From Domibacillus sp. PGB-M46 (lineage in GTDB: Bacteria; Bacillota; Bacilli; Bacillales; Domibacillaceae), in contig NZ_JAKGCR010000007.1 of the NCBI RefSeq assembly GCF_022668875.1, forward strand, positions 62,001-126,000: 64,000 bases of DNA, written 5' to 3'. Position 1 is the stretch's first letter. Each line of letters starts with the position of its first letter. Shown here in pieces: positions 42,977-51,662 of the stretch. A program made the position numbers and the translations under genes. The notes beneath the pieces were generated by a model. That model was not told the DNA's origin and ran no database searches. It saw only the letters and a list, made by a program, of their open reading frames with translations.

Positions 42977-44445
42977 AGGCCGCCCTTTCTGCGGGCTGTT
43001 TTTTCAAGAGACGCCGTCACTGATTGATAGACCGCCCGGCCAATCGCAATGCCAAGCGGCGTAACCGATCCGGCAAACTGCTGATAGGAACCGTTCTGTG
43101 TTGCTGCTATTAATATACTATCTGTTGAAGTGCCCGTTGCCGTTGTTCCCGTACTCACATCCAACACTCCTCTATCCGCAAGCGCTTTTGTTTTTGCCTC
43201 GGTAGCTGTCATAATCCCTTGGACAAAAGCTTCTTCTGATAATTTTCCATTTACAAAAACCCATATATTGATCGTTCCTGGCGCAGGATGCTGCTTCCAG
43301 CTGCTGCGCGGATGCGTAACATCTACTGCATTGCCGGCACCAGCTGTTGCCACCGCAAAAACATAAGCATCTTCCTGCACTTCTTTTCGCCAGGCTGCAT
43401 CCTCCATATAAACGGCCGTCATCATTCCAACTGTTTCCTGCAGGTTAAATCCATTTTCTATAAAAAAAGCAGCCGCTTCCTGCTCATAGTTATCGATATT
43501 GTAATGCTTGTCCACATGGCGGTTTACAAATGTGCTCCGCCATCCCCAGCCGGCGCCAATCACGCCGGATGACAGCGATTTAAGAGGAACGGGTGAACGA
43601 AGCACCAGGTGCCCGCCATGATGCTCAAGCAAATGCGCATCAATGTCAACGGCTTCTTTTGACAGAACCCTTTCCGGCAGGATACTGATCTGCGGCTTTG
43701 GCACTTCCGGATGCGGCTGCTTTTGTACCTCTGTGCTGTACACATCCCGAATTTCCTGCTCCACCATTAGATCAACCGGCTGGCCAAGCGCATGAATCCT
43801 TCCTTTGTTCATAAGCAGCAGCCGCTCGCAGTATAAAGAAGATAAATTTAAGTCATGAAAAATGGAAACGACCGTTAATCCATCTGCTGCCATTCTTTTC
43901 AGCAAATCGAGCAGGTCTTTTTGAAAAGGCAGATCTAAATGGTTGGTCGGTTCATCAAGCAGCAGAATTTCCGGCTCCTGTGCCAGTGCCTGTGCAAGGA
44001 AAACACGCTGCCGTTCACCGCCGGACAGGGCAGACAGCGGTTTTTCAGAAAATGCTGCTGTTCCGGTCCGCTGCATCGCTTCCTGTACCATTTCTTCGTC
44101 CCGCTCGGTCCATGATTTAAAAAAACCGGTTTGATGCGCGTACCGTCCAAGCGACACCGTTTCTTTTACCGTATAAGCAAATTGGCTGGACGTCATTTGC
44201 GGAAGAACCGCTACAATGCGCGCCAGCTCTTTCGGACTGTATGAATCAATCGGTCTTCCCTTTATGAGAACTTCTCCCGCAGCCGGCTTGATCAGACCAC
44301 TGATCATATTCAGTAAAGTTGATTTACCACTTCCATTCGGCCCCAAAATACCGAATAATTCTCCCTGTTTAACAGAAAAGGATACGCCGCGGACAATAAG
44401 CCCGCTTCCGTATCCTCCTGAAAGCTCGTTCACTTGCAGCATCAC
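42973..44445 (-). CDS. Fusion: corrinoid ABC-transporter ATPase (BtuD) plus CbiZ
   Basis: A 490-residue two-function protein. Residues about 1-255 are an ABC ATPase: Walker A GPNGSGKST, signature LSGGERQRV, Walker B EILLLDEPTNHLD and an H-loop FHDLN. Residues about 265-490 are a CbiZ adenosylcobinamide amidohydrolase domain (SSGVIGAGWGWRSTFVNRHV split, AGAGNAVDVTHPR, GTINIWVFVNG, TGTSTDSILIA). CbiZ removes the lower-ligand arm so foreign cobamides can be rebuilt. Fusion couples import to remodelling, as in B. subtilis YvrA. It follows btuC with a 4-base overlap. Confidence 0.93.
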   Translation of the reverse strand: MMLQVNELSGGYGSGLIVRGVSFSVKQGELFGILGPNGSGKSTLLNMISGLIKPAAGEVLIKGRPIDSYSPKELARIVAVLPQMTSSQFAYTVKETVSLGRYAHQTGFFKSWTERDEEMVQEAMQRTGTAAFSEKPLSALSGGERQRVFLAQALAQEPEILLLDEPTNHLDLPFQKDLLDLLKRMAADGLTVVSIFHDLNLSSLYCERLLLMNKGRIHALGQPVDLMVEQEIRDVYSTEVQKQPHPEVPKPQISILPERVLSKEAVDIDAHLLEHHGGHLVLRSPVPLKSLSSGVIGAGWGWRSTFVNRHVDKHYNIDNYEQEAAAFFIENGFNLQETVGMMTAVYMEDAAWRKEVQEDAYVFAVATAGAGNAVDVTHPRSSWKQHPAPGTINIWVFVNGKLSEEAFVQGIMTATEAKTKALADRGVLDVSTGTTATGTSTDSILIAATQNGSYQQFAGSVTPLGIAIGRAVYQSVTASLEKTARRKGGL

Positions 44446-45479
44446 GCGACGCCCCCTTTTCTTTTTCGGTTCATTAAAATAATTGCAAATACCGGTGCAC
44501 CAATCAGCGATGTAATGACGCCAATGGGCAGCTCTGTCGGTGAAATGATCGTACGGGCGGCAAGATCTGCTAAAATTAAAAAACCCGCTCCCGCAATCAT
44601 CGAGACTGGCAGCAAATGCCGATGATCTGGTCCAATTAAAAGCCGGACAAAATGGGGAATCACAAGCCCTACAAATCCAATCGTCCCTGATACTGCAACA
44701 GCAGCGCCTGTCAGTACCGAGCCGGCAATCATAACCATCATTTTTTTTCGTTGAACATCAATGCCAAGATGCCGGGCTTTTTCCTCTCCGAATGACATCG
44801 CGTTCAATTCTGGTGCCAAATACATCAGCCAGCAAGAGCCGATTATAAAAAACGGCAGCAGCAAGCTGATATACGACCACCCACGCATGGATACACTTCC
44901 CATCAGCCAGCCGATAATCTGTCTGAGCTCATCTCCTGTCAAAGCAATCATAAGAGAAATAAAAGCACCAAGAAATGAACTGAAAATAATACCGGTTAAA
45001 ATAATCGTCTCCAGTTTCATTGACTGCTCAATCATCCGTGCAAACAAAAGAACAGAGAAAATAGTCAACACCGCAGCTGCGATACTAATGATAGGCAGCG
45101 TAAAGTTTCCTATAAAAGGAAGAGCCCAGCCAAAAAATAGCACCATTACCGCACCAAGAGACGCCCCTGATGAAACACCAAGCGTATAAGGATCTGCCAG
45201 CGGGTTACGGAGCAACCCTTGAAATGAAGCACCCGCAATAGAAAGCGAGGCACCGACAAGTCCGGCAAGCATTACGCGTGGAAGACGAATTTTCCAGACA
45301 ATATTATGGAAAGCTTCATCTATGCCATTAAGACTTGTCCCAAATGTATGATGAGAGAGGATAATGGCAATTTGCATAAATGGGATGTGAATAGAGCCAA
45401 CTGCAATTCCTGTAAAAACAGAGAAAACAAGAAATAGCAGAGCGGCCGGATACACCCATTTTTTACTGTGTGAAAACAT
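44442..45479 (-). CDS. btuC: Corrinoid ABC-transporter permease (BtuC family)
   Basis: FecCD/BtuC-type permease of 345 residues with about ten membrane helices. The family segments RLPRVMLAGLVGASLSIAG, GVSSGASLGAVMVL and GTIGFVGLVIPHFVRLLIG are visible. It lies between the binding protein and the ATPase-CbiZ fusion, with overlaps of 17 and 4 bases, so the three make a BtuFCD importer. Substrate (cobalamin and relatives) is set by the riboswitch and operon content. Confidence 0.93.
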   Translation of the reverse strand: MFSHSKKWVYPAALLFLVFSVFTGIAVGSIHIPFMQIAIILSHHTFGTSLNGIDEAFHNIVWKIRLPRVMLAGLVGASLSIAGASFQGLLRNPLADPYTLGVSSGASLGAVMVLFFGWALPFIGNFTLPIISIAAAVLTIFSVLLFARMIEQSMKLETIILTGIIFSSFLGAFISLMIALTGDELRQIIGWLMGSVSMRGWSYISLLLPFFIIGSCWLMYLAPELNAMSFGEEKARHLGIDVQRKKMMVMIAGSVLTGAAVAVSGTIGFVGLVIPHFVRLLIGPDHRHLLPVSMIAGAGFLILADLAARTIISPTELPIGVITSLIGAPVFAIILMNRKRKGGVA

Positions 45480-46425
45480 CTGGATATACGGCTTCAGCCA
45501 GCGCTTCTACACCTTCTACTAAACGCGGTCCGGGACGGCTGACAAGATCGGAGTTTACATCTACGACTGATTTATTTTCTACAGCCGGGATTGTAGACCA
45601 GCCTTGGCGTGCCATCAATTGTTCTACCGCATTTTCTGTATAATAGCCGTATGTAGTAACAATTACGTCTGGATTTGCTTTAATAACTGCTTCTTCTGAA
45701 ACCTGAGCCCATCCTGCCTGACTGCTCATCGCATTATTTGCATGAATTAACTCAAGCATTTCGTTCATAAATGTATTCTTCCCTGGTGTAAAAAGATTAG
45801 GCGCAGGTGACACTTCGATATAAACAGACTTTTCGTCTTCTCCTTTAATCCCGCTTGCTTTTTCTTCAATCTCAGCAAGCCCTTCTTTCATTTCCTTTAC
45901 TTCTGCATCTGCTTCTTTCTTTTTACCCGTTGCTTCACCAATCATTTCAATCGAATCGTATACTTGTTCAAAATTTTGCGCATCATTTACAACAAGCACA
46001 TCGATACCGGCATCCCGGAGCTGCTGAAGCCCTTCTTTTGAATTATGAGCACTTGAAGCATGAGCAAGCACTAAATCAGTATCAAGACCGATAATTTTTT
46101 CTACATTAAATTCCGAACCGCCGATTTTTTCTTTTTGTGCTACTTCTTCCGGATAATTGTCAAAATCAGATACACCGGCAATTTCATCACCAAGCCCCAA
46201 TTCAAAAGCGATTTCTGTATTGCTTGGAATTAAAGAAACTATTTTATCCGGTGCTTCTTCAATTTCTACTTTTGTTCCTTCTGCATCTGTAACGGTCACA
46301 GGAAAAGCAGCCGTTTCCTTCGCCGGCTCATTTTCTTTGGCTGTATCAGTCTTTTTTTCTTCCCCGCCTCCGCAGCCTGCTAAGAGTGCTGCTGATAGTC
46401 CAAGTGTGATCCACGTTTTTTTCAT
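45463..46425 (-). CDS. btuF: Corrinoid-binding lipoprotein (BtuF family)
   Basis: Extracellular binding lipoprotein of 320 residues for the BtuCD importer. The signal peptide ends in the lipobox LLAGC (Cys about 18), followed by an acidic Glu/Lys-rich linker. The class-III binding-protein fold shows PDKIVSLIPSNTEIAFELGLG, GVSDFDNYP and KANPDVIVTTYGY. The ATG at 46425 is chosen because AAAGGAGGAAATAC is directly upstream; the frame stays open into the riboswitch without another site. First gene of the cobalamin operon. Confidence 0.93.
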   Translation of the reverse strand: MKKTWITLGLSAALLAGCGGGEEKKTDTAKENEPAKETAAFPVTVTDAEGTKVEIEEAPDKIVSLIPSNTEIAFELGLGDEIAGVSDFDNYPEEVAQKEKIGGSEFNVEKIIGLDTDLVLAHASSAHNSKEGLQQLRDAGIDVLVVNDAQNFEQVYDSIEMIGEATGKKKEADAEVKEMKEGLAEIEEKASGIKGEDEKSVYIEVSPAPNLFTPGKNTFMNEMLELIHANNAMSSQAGWAQVSEEAVIKANPDVIVTTYGYYTENAVEQLMARQGWSTIPAVENKSVVDVNSDLVSRPGPRLVEGVEALAEAVYPDVFTQ

Positions 46426-46483
46426 TTGTATTTCCTCCTTTTTTAACACACAAAAAAAAGCACCTCTGTTTAAAAAAAGGCGC

Positions 46484-46512
46484 GTGAAGAACCCGAAACC
46501 AGGGTTCGTCAC
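46484..46512 (-). terminator. Riboswitch-linked terminator before btuF
   Basis: On the minus strand GTGA-C-GAACCC, loop, GGGTTC-T-TCAC, then CGCGCC and seven Ts. It is the likely expression platform that stops transcription when cobalamin is bound. Confidence 0.7.
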
Positions 46513-46540
46513 ACCACCTATCCGCGCAGGTTTTTGGTGC

Positions 46541-46708
46541 ATGAGCAAGGCAGGTCTCCTGGCTTATGTTCATCGCACCCGGCGCCTTCCCGTGCTTTTG
46601 CACAGTGGCAAGTCTGCCGGATACTCCCATTTACAGTGGCGGGACCGCGCTGGACTTTCACCAGCTTCCCTTTTCAGAATCCGCACAAAGCGGCTTCACC
46701 TTGCTCAT
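46541..46708 (-). ncRNA. Cobalamin riboswitch
   Basis: On the minus strand the conserved core reads GGGAAGCTGGTGAAAGTCC, then GCGGTCCCGCCACTGT, GCCACTG and the B12-box-like GATGAACATAAGCCAGGAGA. The ends ATGAGCAAGG and CCTTGCTCAT pair perfectly as a 10-bp P1 helix, fixing the borders. It should lower expression of the thirteen-gene btu/cob operon when adenosylcobalamin is plentiful. The rest of the 46426-46851 gap holds its terminator and promoter. Confidence 0.95.
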
Positions 46709-46734
46709 TTCCTATATGTTTTCCGTCATCGCTC

Positions 46735-46740
46735 ATTATA
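46735..46740 (-). promoter_or_regulatory. -10 box of the cobalamin operon promoter
   Basis: A perfect TATAAT on the minus strand, about 27 bases before the aptamer P1. The -35 region (TTCAGT at 17 bases) is weak. Confidence 0.5.
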
Positions 46741-46851
46741 CCCGAAGAAGAGTCGAAACTGAATACTTTTTGAATATTCCGTTTTAGAGAGTGAGATAAA
46801 GGTTTATTGTTTAAAATAAGTGGAAGAGAAGAAATAAAGGAGGCGGGCTTC

Positions 46852-47028
46852 ATGAACGGACTAACAGTCTTTCTGATTTTGGCCGTCATCATCATTGCAG
46901 GTTTTATCCTAATCCGCTTTATCCGAGGCTCATCCTATCCTGCCGATGCGCCTAAAGTTGACAGGCCGCCAGATGAAGAGGGCCAATTTATTAATCATCG
47001 TGACCCTTCACATGATGACAAACTTTAA
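46852..47028 (+). CDS. Small single-pass membrane protein
   Basis: A 58-residue protein with one N-terminal helix (about 2-24, LTVFLILAVIIIAGFILI) followed by a polar, Pro/Asp-rich tail. AAAGGAGGCGGGCTTC precedes the ATG at 46852, so it is clearly translated; the upstream in-frame ATG at 46807 is ignored. It is its own unit with a terminator at 47041. Unrecognised family; function unknown. Confidence 0.65.
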   Translation: MNGLTVFLILAVIIIAGFILIRFIRGSSYPADAPKVDRPPDEEGQFINHRDPSHDDKL

Positions 47029-47040
47029 AAAGAAAAAAAA

Positions 47041-47071
47041 CGGCTCCAGCATAAACAATAGGTTGGAGCCG
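47041..47071 (+). terminator. Terminator of small membrane gene
   Basis: CGGCTCCA with TGGAGCCG followed by TTTTT; A-run on the left also allows use on the minus strand. Confidence 0.8.
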
Positions 47072-47130
47072 TTTTTCTGCACGTTTAAAAAAGATAATAA
47101 TAAGGAAGAAAAACGATCCACTTCCGAACT

Positions 47131-47622
47131 TTACTTTTCGTGTACCGGTTTTTCAGCGATCAGAATGCCGTCTTCATCTGCGTACACATATTGCCCCGGC
47201 ACAAATTCAGCGCCGCCAAATGTGACCGAAATGTCCCTTTCTCCCTCGCCTTTTTTCACGCTTTTAAACGGGTTGCTGCCGAGGGCTAAAACACCGATAT
47301 TTTGTTTGGCAAGCTCTGCTGTATCACGCACACAGCCATTGATAATGATGCCTGCAAGTTTTCTTTCTTCCGCGATCGCACCTAGCAAATCGCCAACAAG
47401 TGCACAGTTTTTTGAGCCGCCTCCATCCACCACAAGAACATGCCCGGACGGAATCGTCTGCAGCGCCTGCTTTACAAGTACATTGTCTTCAAATACCTGC
47501 ACGGTTGAAATAGGCCCATGAAATTGCTTTCTCCCCCCGTATGACTTCAGCTCAAGTCCGACGAGCATGAGTTCTTCTGCATAATGATCACATAAATCAG
47601 CTGTTTTAATCACCTTTATCAT
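47131..47622 (-). CDS. RraA-like family protein
   Basis: A 163-residue protein of the RraA / 4-hydroxy-4-methyl-2-oxoglutarate aldolase family. The conserved [18 protein letters not shown] (about 63-80) and [11 protein letters not shown] (about 95-105) are present; the latter matches the GxxRD substrate/metal motif. In Gram-negatives RraA binds RNase E, but in Bacilli the aldolase-type activity on pyruvate-derived acids is likelier. It is monocistronic. Confidence 0.85.
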   Translation of the reverse strand: MIKVIKTADLCDHYAEELMLVGLELKSYGGRKQFHGPISTVQVFEDNVLVKQALQTIPSGHVLVVDGGGSKNCALVGDLLGAIAEERKLAGIIINGCVRDTAELAKQNIGVLALGSNPFKSVKKGEGERDISVTFGGAEFVPGQYVYADEDGILIAEKPVHEK

Positions 47623-47667
47623 CTCCCTTTTCCTTTAGGTTCGACAAAACCTAATTGATCCCTTCAG

Positions 47668-47693
47668 GTTTTCATGAAGAAAACCCAGGGAAA
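47668..47693 (+). promoter_or_regulatory. Candidate SigB promoter of general stress gene
   Basis: GTTTTC, 14 bases, GGGAAA, about 33 bases before the ATG. It is close to the SigB consensus GTTT..-N12-15-GGGTAA. The downstream protein family is known to be SigB-controlled. Confidence 0.5.
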
Positions 47694-47726
47694 AGAATGA
47701 TAATTCATTTTGCAGGGAGGTTTATC

Positions 47727-48062
47727 ATGAAACAGGTAATTGGCTTATTTGATGGAGAAATTGATGTGATTCGTAAAATAGAAGATTTAAAAGTAGAAGG
47801 ATATGATCCCGCTAAAATAACAGCCCTTACAAAGGATGCCGATGTATACTTAACCATCCAAAATCGGACGGAAGCAAACGTAGAAACAGCCGGTCCTTCC
47901 TTAAAAGAAAAAGTAAAATCAATTTTCACCCGTGAAAAGCCGGTCAAAGATGCACTCATTGATTTCGGCTTATCCGAAGAAGATGCGGAAAAATACCATG
48001 AAGGGCTCGCAAAAGAAAAAGTGCTGCTCGTCACTGACGAACAGCACGCCGGTACTGCTTAA
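47727..48062 (+). CDS. General stress protein, 17M / YflT family
   Basis: An 111-residue soluble protein of the heat-induced/general-stress 17M (YflT) family: VIGLFDGEIDVIRKIEDLKVEGYDPAKI at the start with [23 protein letters not shown] at the end. ATG at 47727 has GGGAGG upstream. The 3' end overlaps the opposing pabC by 32 bases, and the pabC terminator lies inside its last codons. Function in stress is inferred from the family. Confidence 0.82.
   Translation: MKQVIGLFDGEIDVIRKIEDLKVEGYDPAKITALTKDADVYLTIQNRTEANVETAGPSLKEKVKSIFTREKPVKDALIDFGLSEEDAEKYHEGLAKEKVLLVTDEQHAGTA
48021..48047 (-). terminator. Terminator of pabC inside the opposing gene
   Basis: On the minus strand GTGCTG-TT-CGTC, loop, GACG-AG-CAGCAC followed by TTTTTCTTTT. 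It lies wholly within the 3' coding part of the plus-strand gene. Confidence 0.8.
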
Positions 48063-48867
48063 ATAATAGCTGCACTGCTTCGCCGGCAGCACCCGGAAAT
48101 GCCTTTTCACCAAGTGCCCGCAATGGTACGATTTCTTGAATGGAATTGGTCACAAACACTTCATCCGCCGCTTCTGCCTCGGCCGGCGTGTATAGGCCTT
48201 CCTCAACGCGGAGACCTGTATCACGGGCAATATCCATGACAAACCGGCGGGTAACGCCGCCCAAAATACCTGTTTGGAGCGCTGGCGTATACAGTGTTCC
48301 TTTTTTAATCCAAAACATATTCGATACTACGCCTTCTGCGACAAACCCGTCTTCGGTCAAAAATATCCCTTCTATAGAAGGATCACTCCCGGCTTCCCTT
48401 TTTCCAAAAATATTATTTAGATAATGATGGGATTTCAGCCGGCTTTCACCTTCCGGACGGTTCCGCCTCGTTTGGAGCCAAACACCCCTTTTTTCGGTCA
48501 TTGGCCCGGCGGATGCCACCTTTTTTTGAAACACGATCACATTTGGTTTTTGATATGGAGCGGTCTGCAGCCCAATGTCTCCTTCTCCGGCTGACACATT
48601 AAAGCGGATGTACGCATCGCGCCATCCATTTGCTTCTTCCAGCTGCGCTAAAATATCCAGCACTTCTTCACGCACAACGTGCAGATCAATATGAAGCTCC
48701 TGCAAGCTTCGATTGAGCCGGTTTAGATGCTCGTCGAGTAAAAAAGGCGCTCCGTCATATGTGCGAAACGTTTCAAATACGCCGACACCGTATAAAAATC
48801 CATGGTCAAACGGAGAAATACGCACTTCGCTGTTCGGGATAACCTGTCCATTTACGTATGTGAACAT
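48031..48867 (-). CDS. pabC: Aminodeoxychorismate lyase
   Basis: PLP fold-type IV enzyme of 278 residues that releases pyruvate from aminodeoxychorismate, giving para-aminobenzoate for folate. [45 protein letters not shown] (PLP lysine in LKSHHYLN) and [14 protein letters not shown] are family words. It overlaps pabA by 16 bases. Branched-chain or D-amino-acid transaminases share the fold, but the pabB-pabA context decides. No other folate genes follow. Confidence 0.92.
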   Translation of the reverse strand: MFTYVNGQVIPNSEVRISPFDHGFLYGVGVFETFRTYDGAPFLLDEHLNRLNRSLQELHIDLHVVREEVLDILAQLEEANGWRDAYIRFNVSAGEGDIGLQTAPYQKPNVIVFQKKVASAGPMTEKRGVWLQTRRNRPEGESRLKSHHYLNNIFGKREAGSDPSIEGIFLTEDGFVAEGVVSNMFWIKKGTLYTPALQTGILGGVTRRFVMDIARDTGLRVEEGLYTPAEAEAADEVFVTNSIQEIVPLRALGEKAFPGAAGEAVQLLFKQYRRAVRQ

Positions 48868-49442
48868 GGCCGCTCCTTGTACGTATCCATAAAGTTTTGC
48901 AGCATTTCTTTTCCATATTCGGTCATAATAGACTCTGGATGAAACTGGACCGCTTCCACCGCGAGTGTTTTATGGCGGATGGCCATAATTTCACCTTCTT
49001 CTGTCCAGGCCGATATCTCAAAGCAGTCCGGCAGTGTCTCTCTTTTTACAATCAGTGAATGATAACGGGTTGCCCGAAATGGGCTTGGCAGTCCTTTGAA
49101 AATGGTTTTGCCATCATGAAAAACAGGCGACGTCTTGCCGTGCATCAGCCGCTCAGCGCGCACAACATCACCGCCGAAGCTTTGTGCAATCGACTGCTGG
49201 CCAAGACAAACCCCAAAAAGTGGAACCCGGCCTGATAGCTTTTCGACTGTCTCCAAGCTGATCCCCGCTTCATTCGGTGTGCACGGTCCCGGGCTGATCA
49301 TCACAAAATCCGGTTTCATCTCCTCAATGGCGGCAACGGTTATTTCATCATTCCGCCGAACAACCAGATCCTCACCAAGTTCTCCAAGATATTGAACAAG
49401 GTTATACGTAAACGAATCATAATTATCAATCATCAAAATCAT
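48852..49442 (-). CDS. pabA: Aminodeoxychorismate/anthranilate synthase glutaminase
   Basis: Class-I glutamine amidotransferase of 196 residues that feeds ammonia to PabB. The [22 protein letters not shown] start, [12 protein letters not shown], nucleophile [11 protein letters not shown] and [12 protein letters not shown] (His-Glu) are all present. As in B. subtilis it may also serve tryptophan synthesis. Overlaps: 4 bases with pabB, 16 with pabC. Confidence 0.93.
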   Translation of the reverse strand: MILMIDNYDSFTYNLVQYLGELGEDLVVRRNDEITVAAIEEMKPDFVMISPGPCTPNEAGISLETVEKLSGRVPLFGVCLGQQSIAQSFGGDVVRAERLMHGKTSPVFHDGKTIFKGLPSPFRATRYHSLIVKRETLPDCFEISAWTEEGEIMAIRHKTLAVEAVQFHPESIMTEYGKEMLQNFMDTYKERPCSHT

Positions 49443-50812
49443 GTGTGTGCATCCTCCGCAAGTTCCATCGCCTTTAACATGGCGGCTGCTTTTTTCAGCG
49501 ACTCTTTGTATTCATATTCCGGCTTTGAGTCAATGACAATGCCTGCACCGGCCTGGACATAACCATAGCCGCCTGCACTAAGCATGGTACGAATGACAAT
49601 GTTTAGTTCCATGTCTCCGTTATAGCCAATCCAGCCGATGGAGCCTGTATAAATGCCGCGGCGTACCGGTTCAAGCTCTTCAATAATTTCCATCGTCCGC
49701 ACTTTTGGCGCGCCGGTAATGGTTCCGCCTGGGAAAACAGCATCAATCACATCAGCATTTGTTTTCTTTTCCGCCAGCTCTCCGCATACATTAGACACAA
49801 TGTGCATGACATGTGAATACTTTTCGATGACCATAAATTCATCCACATGAACAGAGCCGTAGCGGGAAACACGGCCCAGGTCATTGCGCTCCAAATCCAC
49901 AAGCATTACGTGCTCAGCTCGTTCCTTTTCATTGTCGATGAGCTCTTTTGCAAGACGCTCATCCTCAGCGTCATCCTTACCGCGTGAACGCGTCCCGGCA
50001 ATCGGCCGGGTTGACAGCTTCTGTCCGCTTTTTTTCACCAGCAGCTCCGGCGAGCCGGAAACGACTTGAAAGTCCGGTGTTTGAATATAAGCCATATAAG
50101 GAGAAGGATTCAAGTTGCGAAGCGCCGCGTACACAGCAAGCGGCGGTACGGTGAGAGGACGGGCACGGCGAACCGATAAATTCACCTGGAACACATCTCC
50201 TGCCGCAATATATTCACGAATCCGTTCAACCGCTTCTTTAAACTGTTCCTCCGGGAAAGAAACGTCTGTTTTATCCGTTCCCTGTCCAGATGTCCAATCT
50301 ATCGGTTCCGCTGGGTCACACCATGCTTCAAACCACTCATCCAGTCCTTCTTCCGTTTCGGCAAGCTGCATTACAAAAAGCTCATTCGTGTGATGATCAA
50401 ACGCCGCCCACTGATCAAAAAACAAAAAGCATGTATCCGGCAGGCCAGTATCATCCTCAGCATGATCCGGCAGATCTTCGATAAACCGGACATAGTCATA
50501 GCTGATCCAGCCAATAGCGCCGCCTTGAAAATCCGGCAGCCCATCCTTCCTCGCTACTTTGCGTTCGTCAAGAAGCGAAACAAGCGCATGAACCGGATTG
50601 CCGGCTATCCGCTTCTCTTTCCCATCTTTTTTTACAACAAGTCCTTCTTCAGCGGAAACCGCGATGGCGGAAGGCTGAATACCCGCAAAGCTATAGCGGC
50701 CGCCTCGGCCGCTTTCAAGCAGTGCATGATGGGACTCATTTTTTGAAAGTACTGTATATTGATGAAAAAATTGTTCATGTGTATATGACGTTTTTCGGTA
50801 AAAAATGTTCAC
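49439..50812 (-). CDS. pabB: Aminodeoxychorismate synthase component I
   Basis: Chorismate-using enzyme of 457 residues that forms 4-amino-4-deoxychorismate. The chorismate-binding domain shows [79 protein letters not shown] and [10 protein letters not shown]. The PIAGT rather than the TrpE PxTGT context favours PabB. GTG at 50812 is used because AAAGGTGG lies just upstream. First gene of pabB-pabA-pabC. Confidence 0.92.
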   Translation of the reverse strand: MNIFYRKTSYTHEQFFHQYTVLSKNESHHALLESGRGGRYSFAGIQPSAIAVSAEEGLVVKKDGKEKRIAGNPVHALVSLLDERKVARKDGLPDFQGGAIGWISYDYVRFIEDLPDHAEDDTGLPDTCFLFFDQWAAFDHHTNELFVMQLAETEEGLDEWFEAWCDPAEPIDWTSGQGTDKTDVSFPEEQFKEAVERIREYIAAGDVFQVNLSVRRARPLTVPPLAVYAALRNLNPSPYMAYIQTPDFQVVSGSPELLVKKSGQKLSTRPIAGTRSRGKDDAEDERLAKELIDNEKERAEHVMLVDLERNDLGRVSRYGSVHVDEFMVIEKYSHVMHIVSNVCGELAEKKTNADVIDAVFPGGTITGAPKVRTMEIIEELEPVRRGIYTGSIGWIGYNGDMELNIVIRTMLSAGGYGYVQAGAGIVIDSKPEYEYKESLKKAAAMLKAMELAEDAHT

Positions 50813-50875
50813 GTGGTGCCACCTTTCGCATGTTGTTGCCCTTATCATAATACGGCGGCACCCATTTTGAAAATG

Positions 50876-51388
50876 TTATTTCACAGCGATAAAACGATTG
50901 ACCGTAACGGGATATTTAGACGATACAAGTTCTGTCCAGCCGTTTAATACAGCTTCTTGTGCTGACTTGGCGGACATCTGCTGAAATAAGATCGTGGAAA
51001 AGCCGGCCGCTTTTAGTCTCTCCCAGTAACCGGCAAGTGATTCGGCGTATGGGTAGTCTGATGCCGAAGGCAGAGAGCTTGATTCTGCAAAATCCGCAAC
51101 AAACCGGCCCTCTTCCTTCAACGCTTCATAGGCTTTAGCGGTCCATTGTGCTCCGTCCGCATACGGATGAACAGACAGCGGCGCTGCTACTGTATCAAAT
51201 TTGTGGTGCTGAACCTGCGCAAACGAAACGACCGGCAAAACGGCTGCTCCCGCGTCTGAACACCGCGCTGTCAGCGTTTCAGAGCCGCCGATAATCATGA
51301 CACGCTCTCCCTGCTGAGGTCGAATAGTAGTATATAAATTTCCTTGTTCAATCTTTAACGGCTTGTCTGTTTTGTTTTTGACGGTCAT
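50876..51388 (-). CDS. Unknown protein under SAM riboswitch, degenerate methyltransferase-like
   Basis: A 170-residue soluble protein, not recognised. By eye it has the outline of a class-I methyltransferase: a beta1-loop GERVMIIGGSE where the glycine-rich SAM loop would be (but reading GGSE, not GxGxG), FDTVAAPLSV as a motif-IV-like strand, and ALKEEGRFVADFAE as the later strand-helix. It is short and lacks clear SAM acidic residues, so it may be inactive or use another ligand. A SAM-I riboswitch with terminator directly controls it, which places it in methionine/SAM physiology. AAAGGAGGCG precedes the ATG. Confidence 0.75.
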   Translation of the reverse strand: MTVKNKTDKPLKIEQGNLYTTIRPQQGERVMIIGGSETLTARCSDAGAAVLPVVSFAQVQHHKFDTVAAPLSVHPYADGAQWTAKAYEALKEEGRFVADFAESSSLPSASDYPYAESLAGYWERLKAAGFSTILFQQMSAKSAQEAVLNGWTELVSSKYPVTVNRFIAVK

Positions 51389-51414
51389 GACCGACGCCTC
51401 CTTTTTAAAATAAA

Positions 51415-51449
51415 AAAACCTTTCTTCACGAAATAAGAAGAAAGGTTTT
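51415..51449 (-). terminator. SAM-riboswitch terminator
   Basis: A 13-bp perfect stem AAAACCTTTCTTC with GAAGAAAGGTTTT. On the minus strand it is followed by TTTTTTT. It is the off-state hairpin when SAM is bound. Confidence 0.85.
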
Positions 51450-51460
51450 CTAGTTAGTCT

Positions 51461-51560
51461 TCTTATCTCTCAGCTTTCGCTGCAAGAATTAGCACCGTGC
51501 CTGCAATAGGTCGGTTGCCGGGTGTCATAGGGCTTGTCCCTCTACCTGCTCTTGATAAGA
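51461..51560 (-). ncRNA. SAM-I (S-box) riboswitch
   Basis: On the minus strand the ends TCTTATC and GATAAGA pair as P1. The core shows AAGAGCAGGTAGAGGGA, GACACCCGGCAACCGACC, CACGGTGCTAATTC and GAGAGATAAG, the hallmark S-box. It lies just upstream of the unknown gene at 50876 and is read away from mtnU, so it controls only the former. Confidence 0.95.
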
Positions 51561-51662
51561 TGTATGCAATTGTCCGTTTATTTGTTAAGGAGGATTATGA
51601 CATGTTTCATTTTACCTGTCAACCATGTTACAATTTTTAAAAAGACAACGGAGATGAAAAAC

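Noticed and set aside
46157-46762. 201-codon plus-strand open frame over btuF and the riboswitch
   Set aside because: It reads through the cobalamin aptamer and the antisense of btuF; no translation signal.
51461-51560. SAM riboswitch as a regulator of mtnU
   Set aside because: It is read on the opposite strand, with its terminator facing the gene at 50876.
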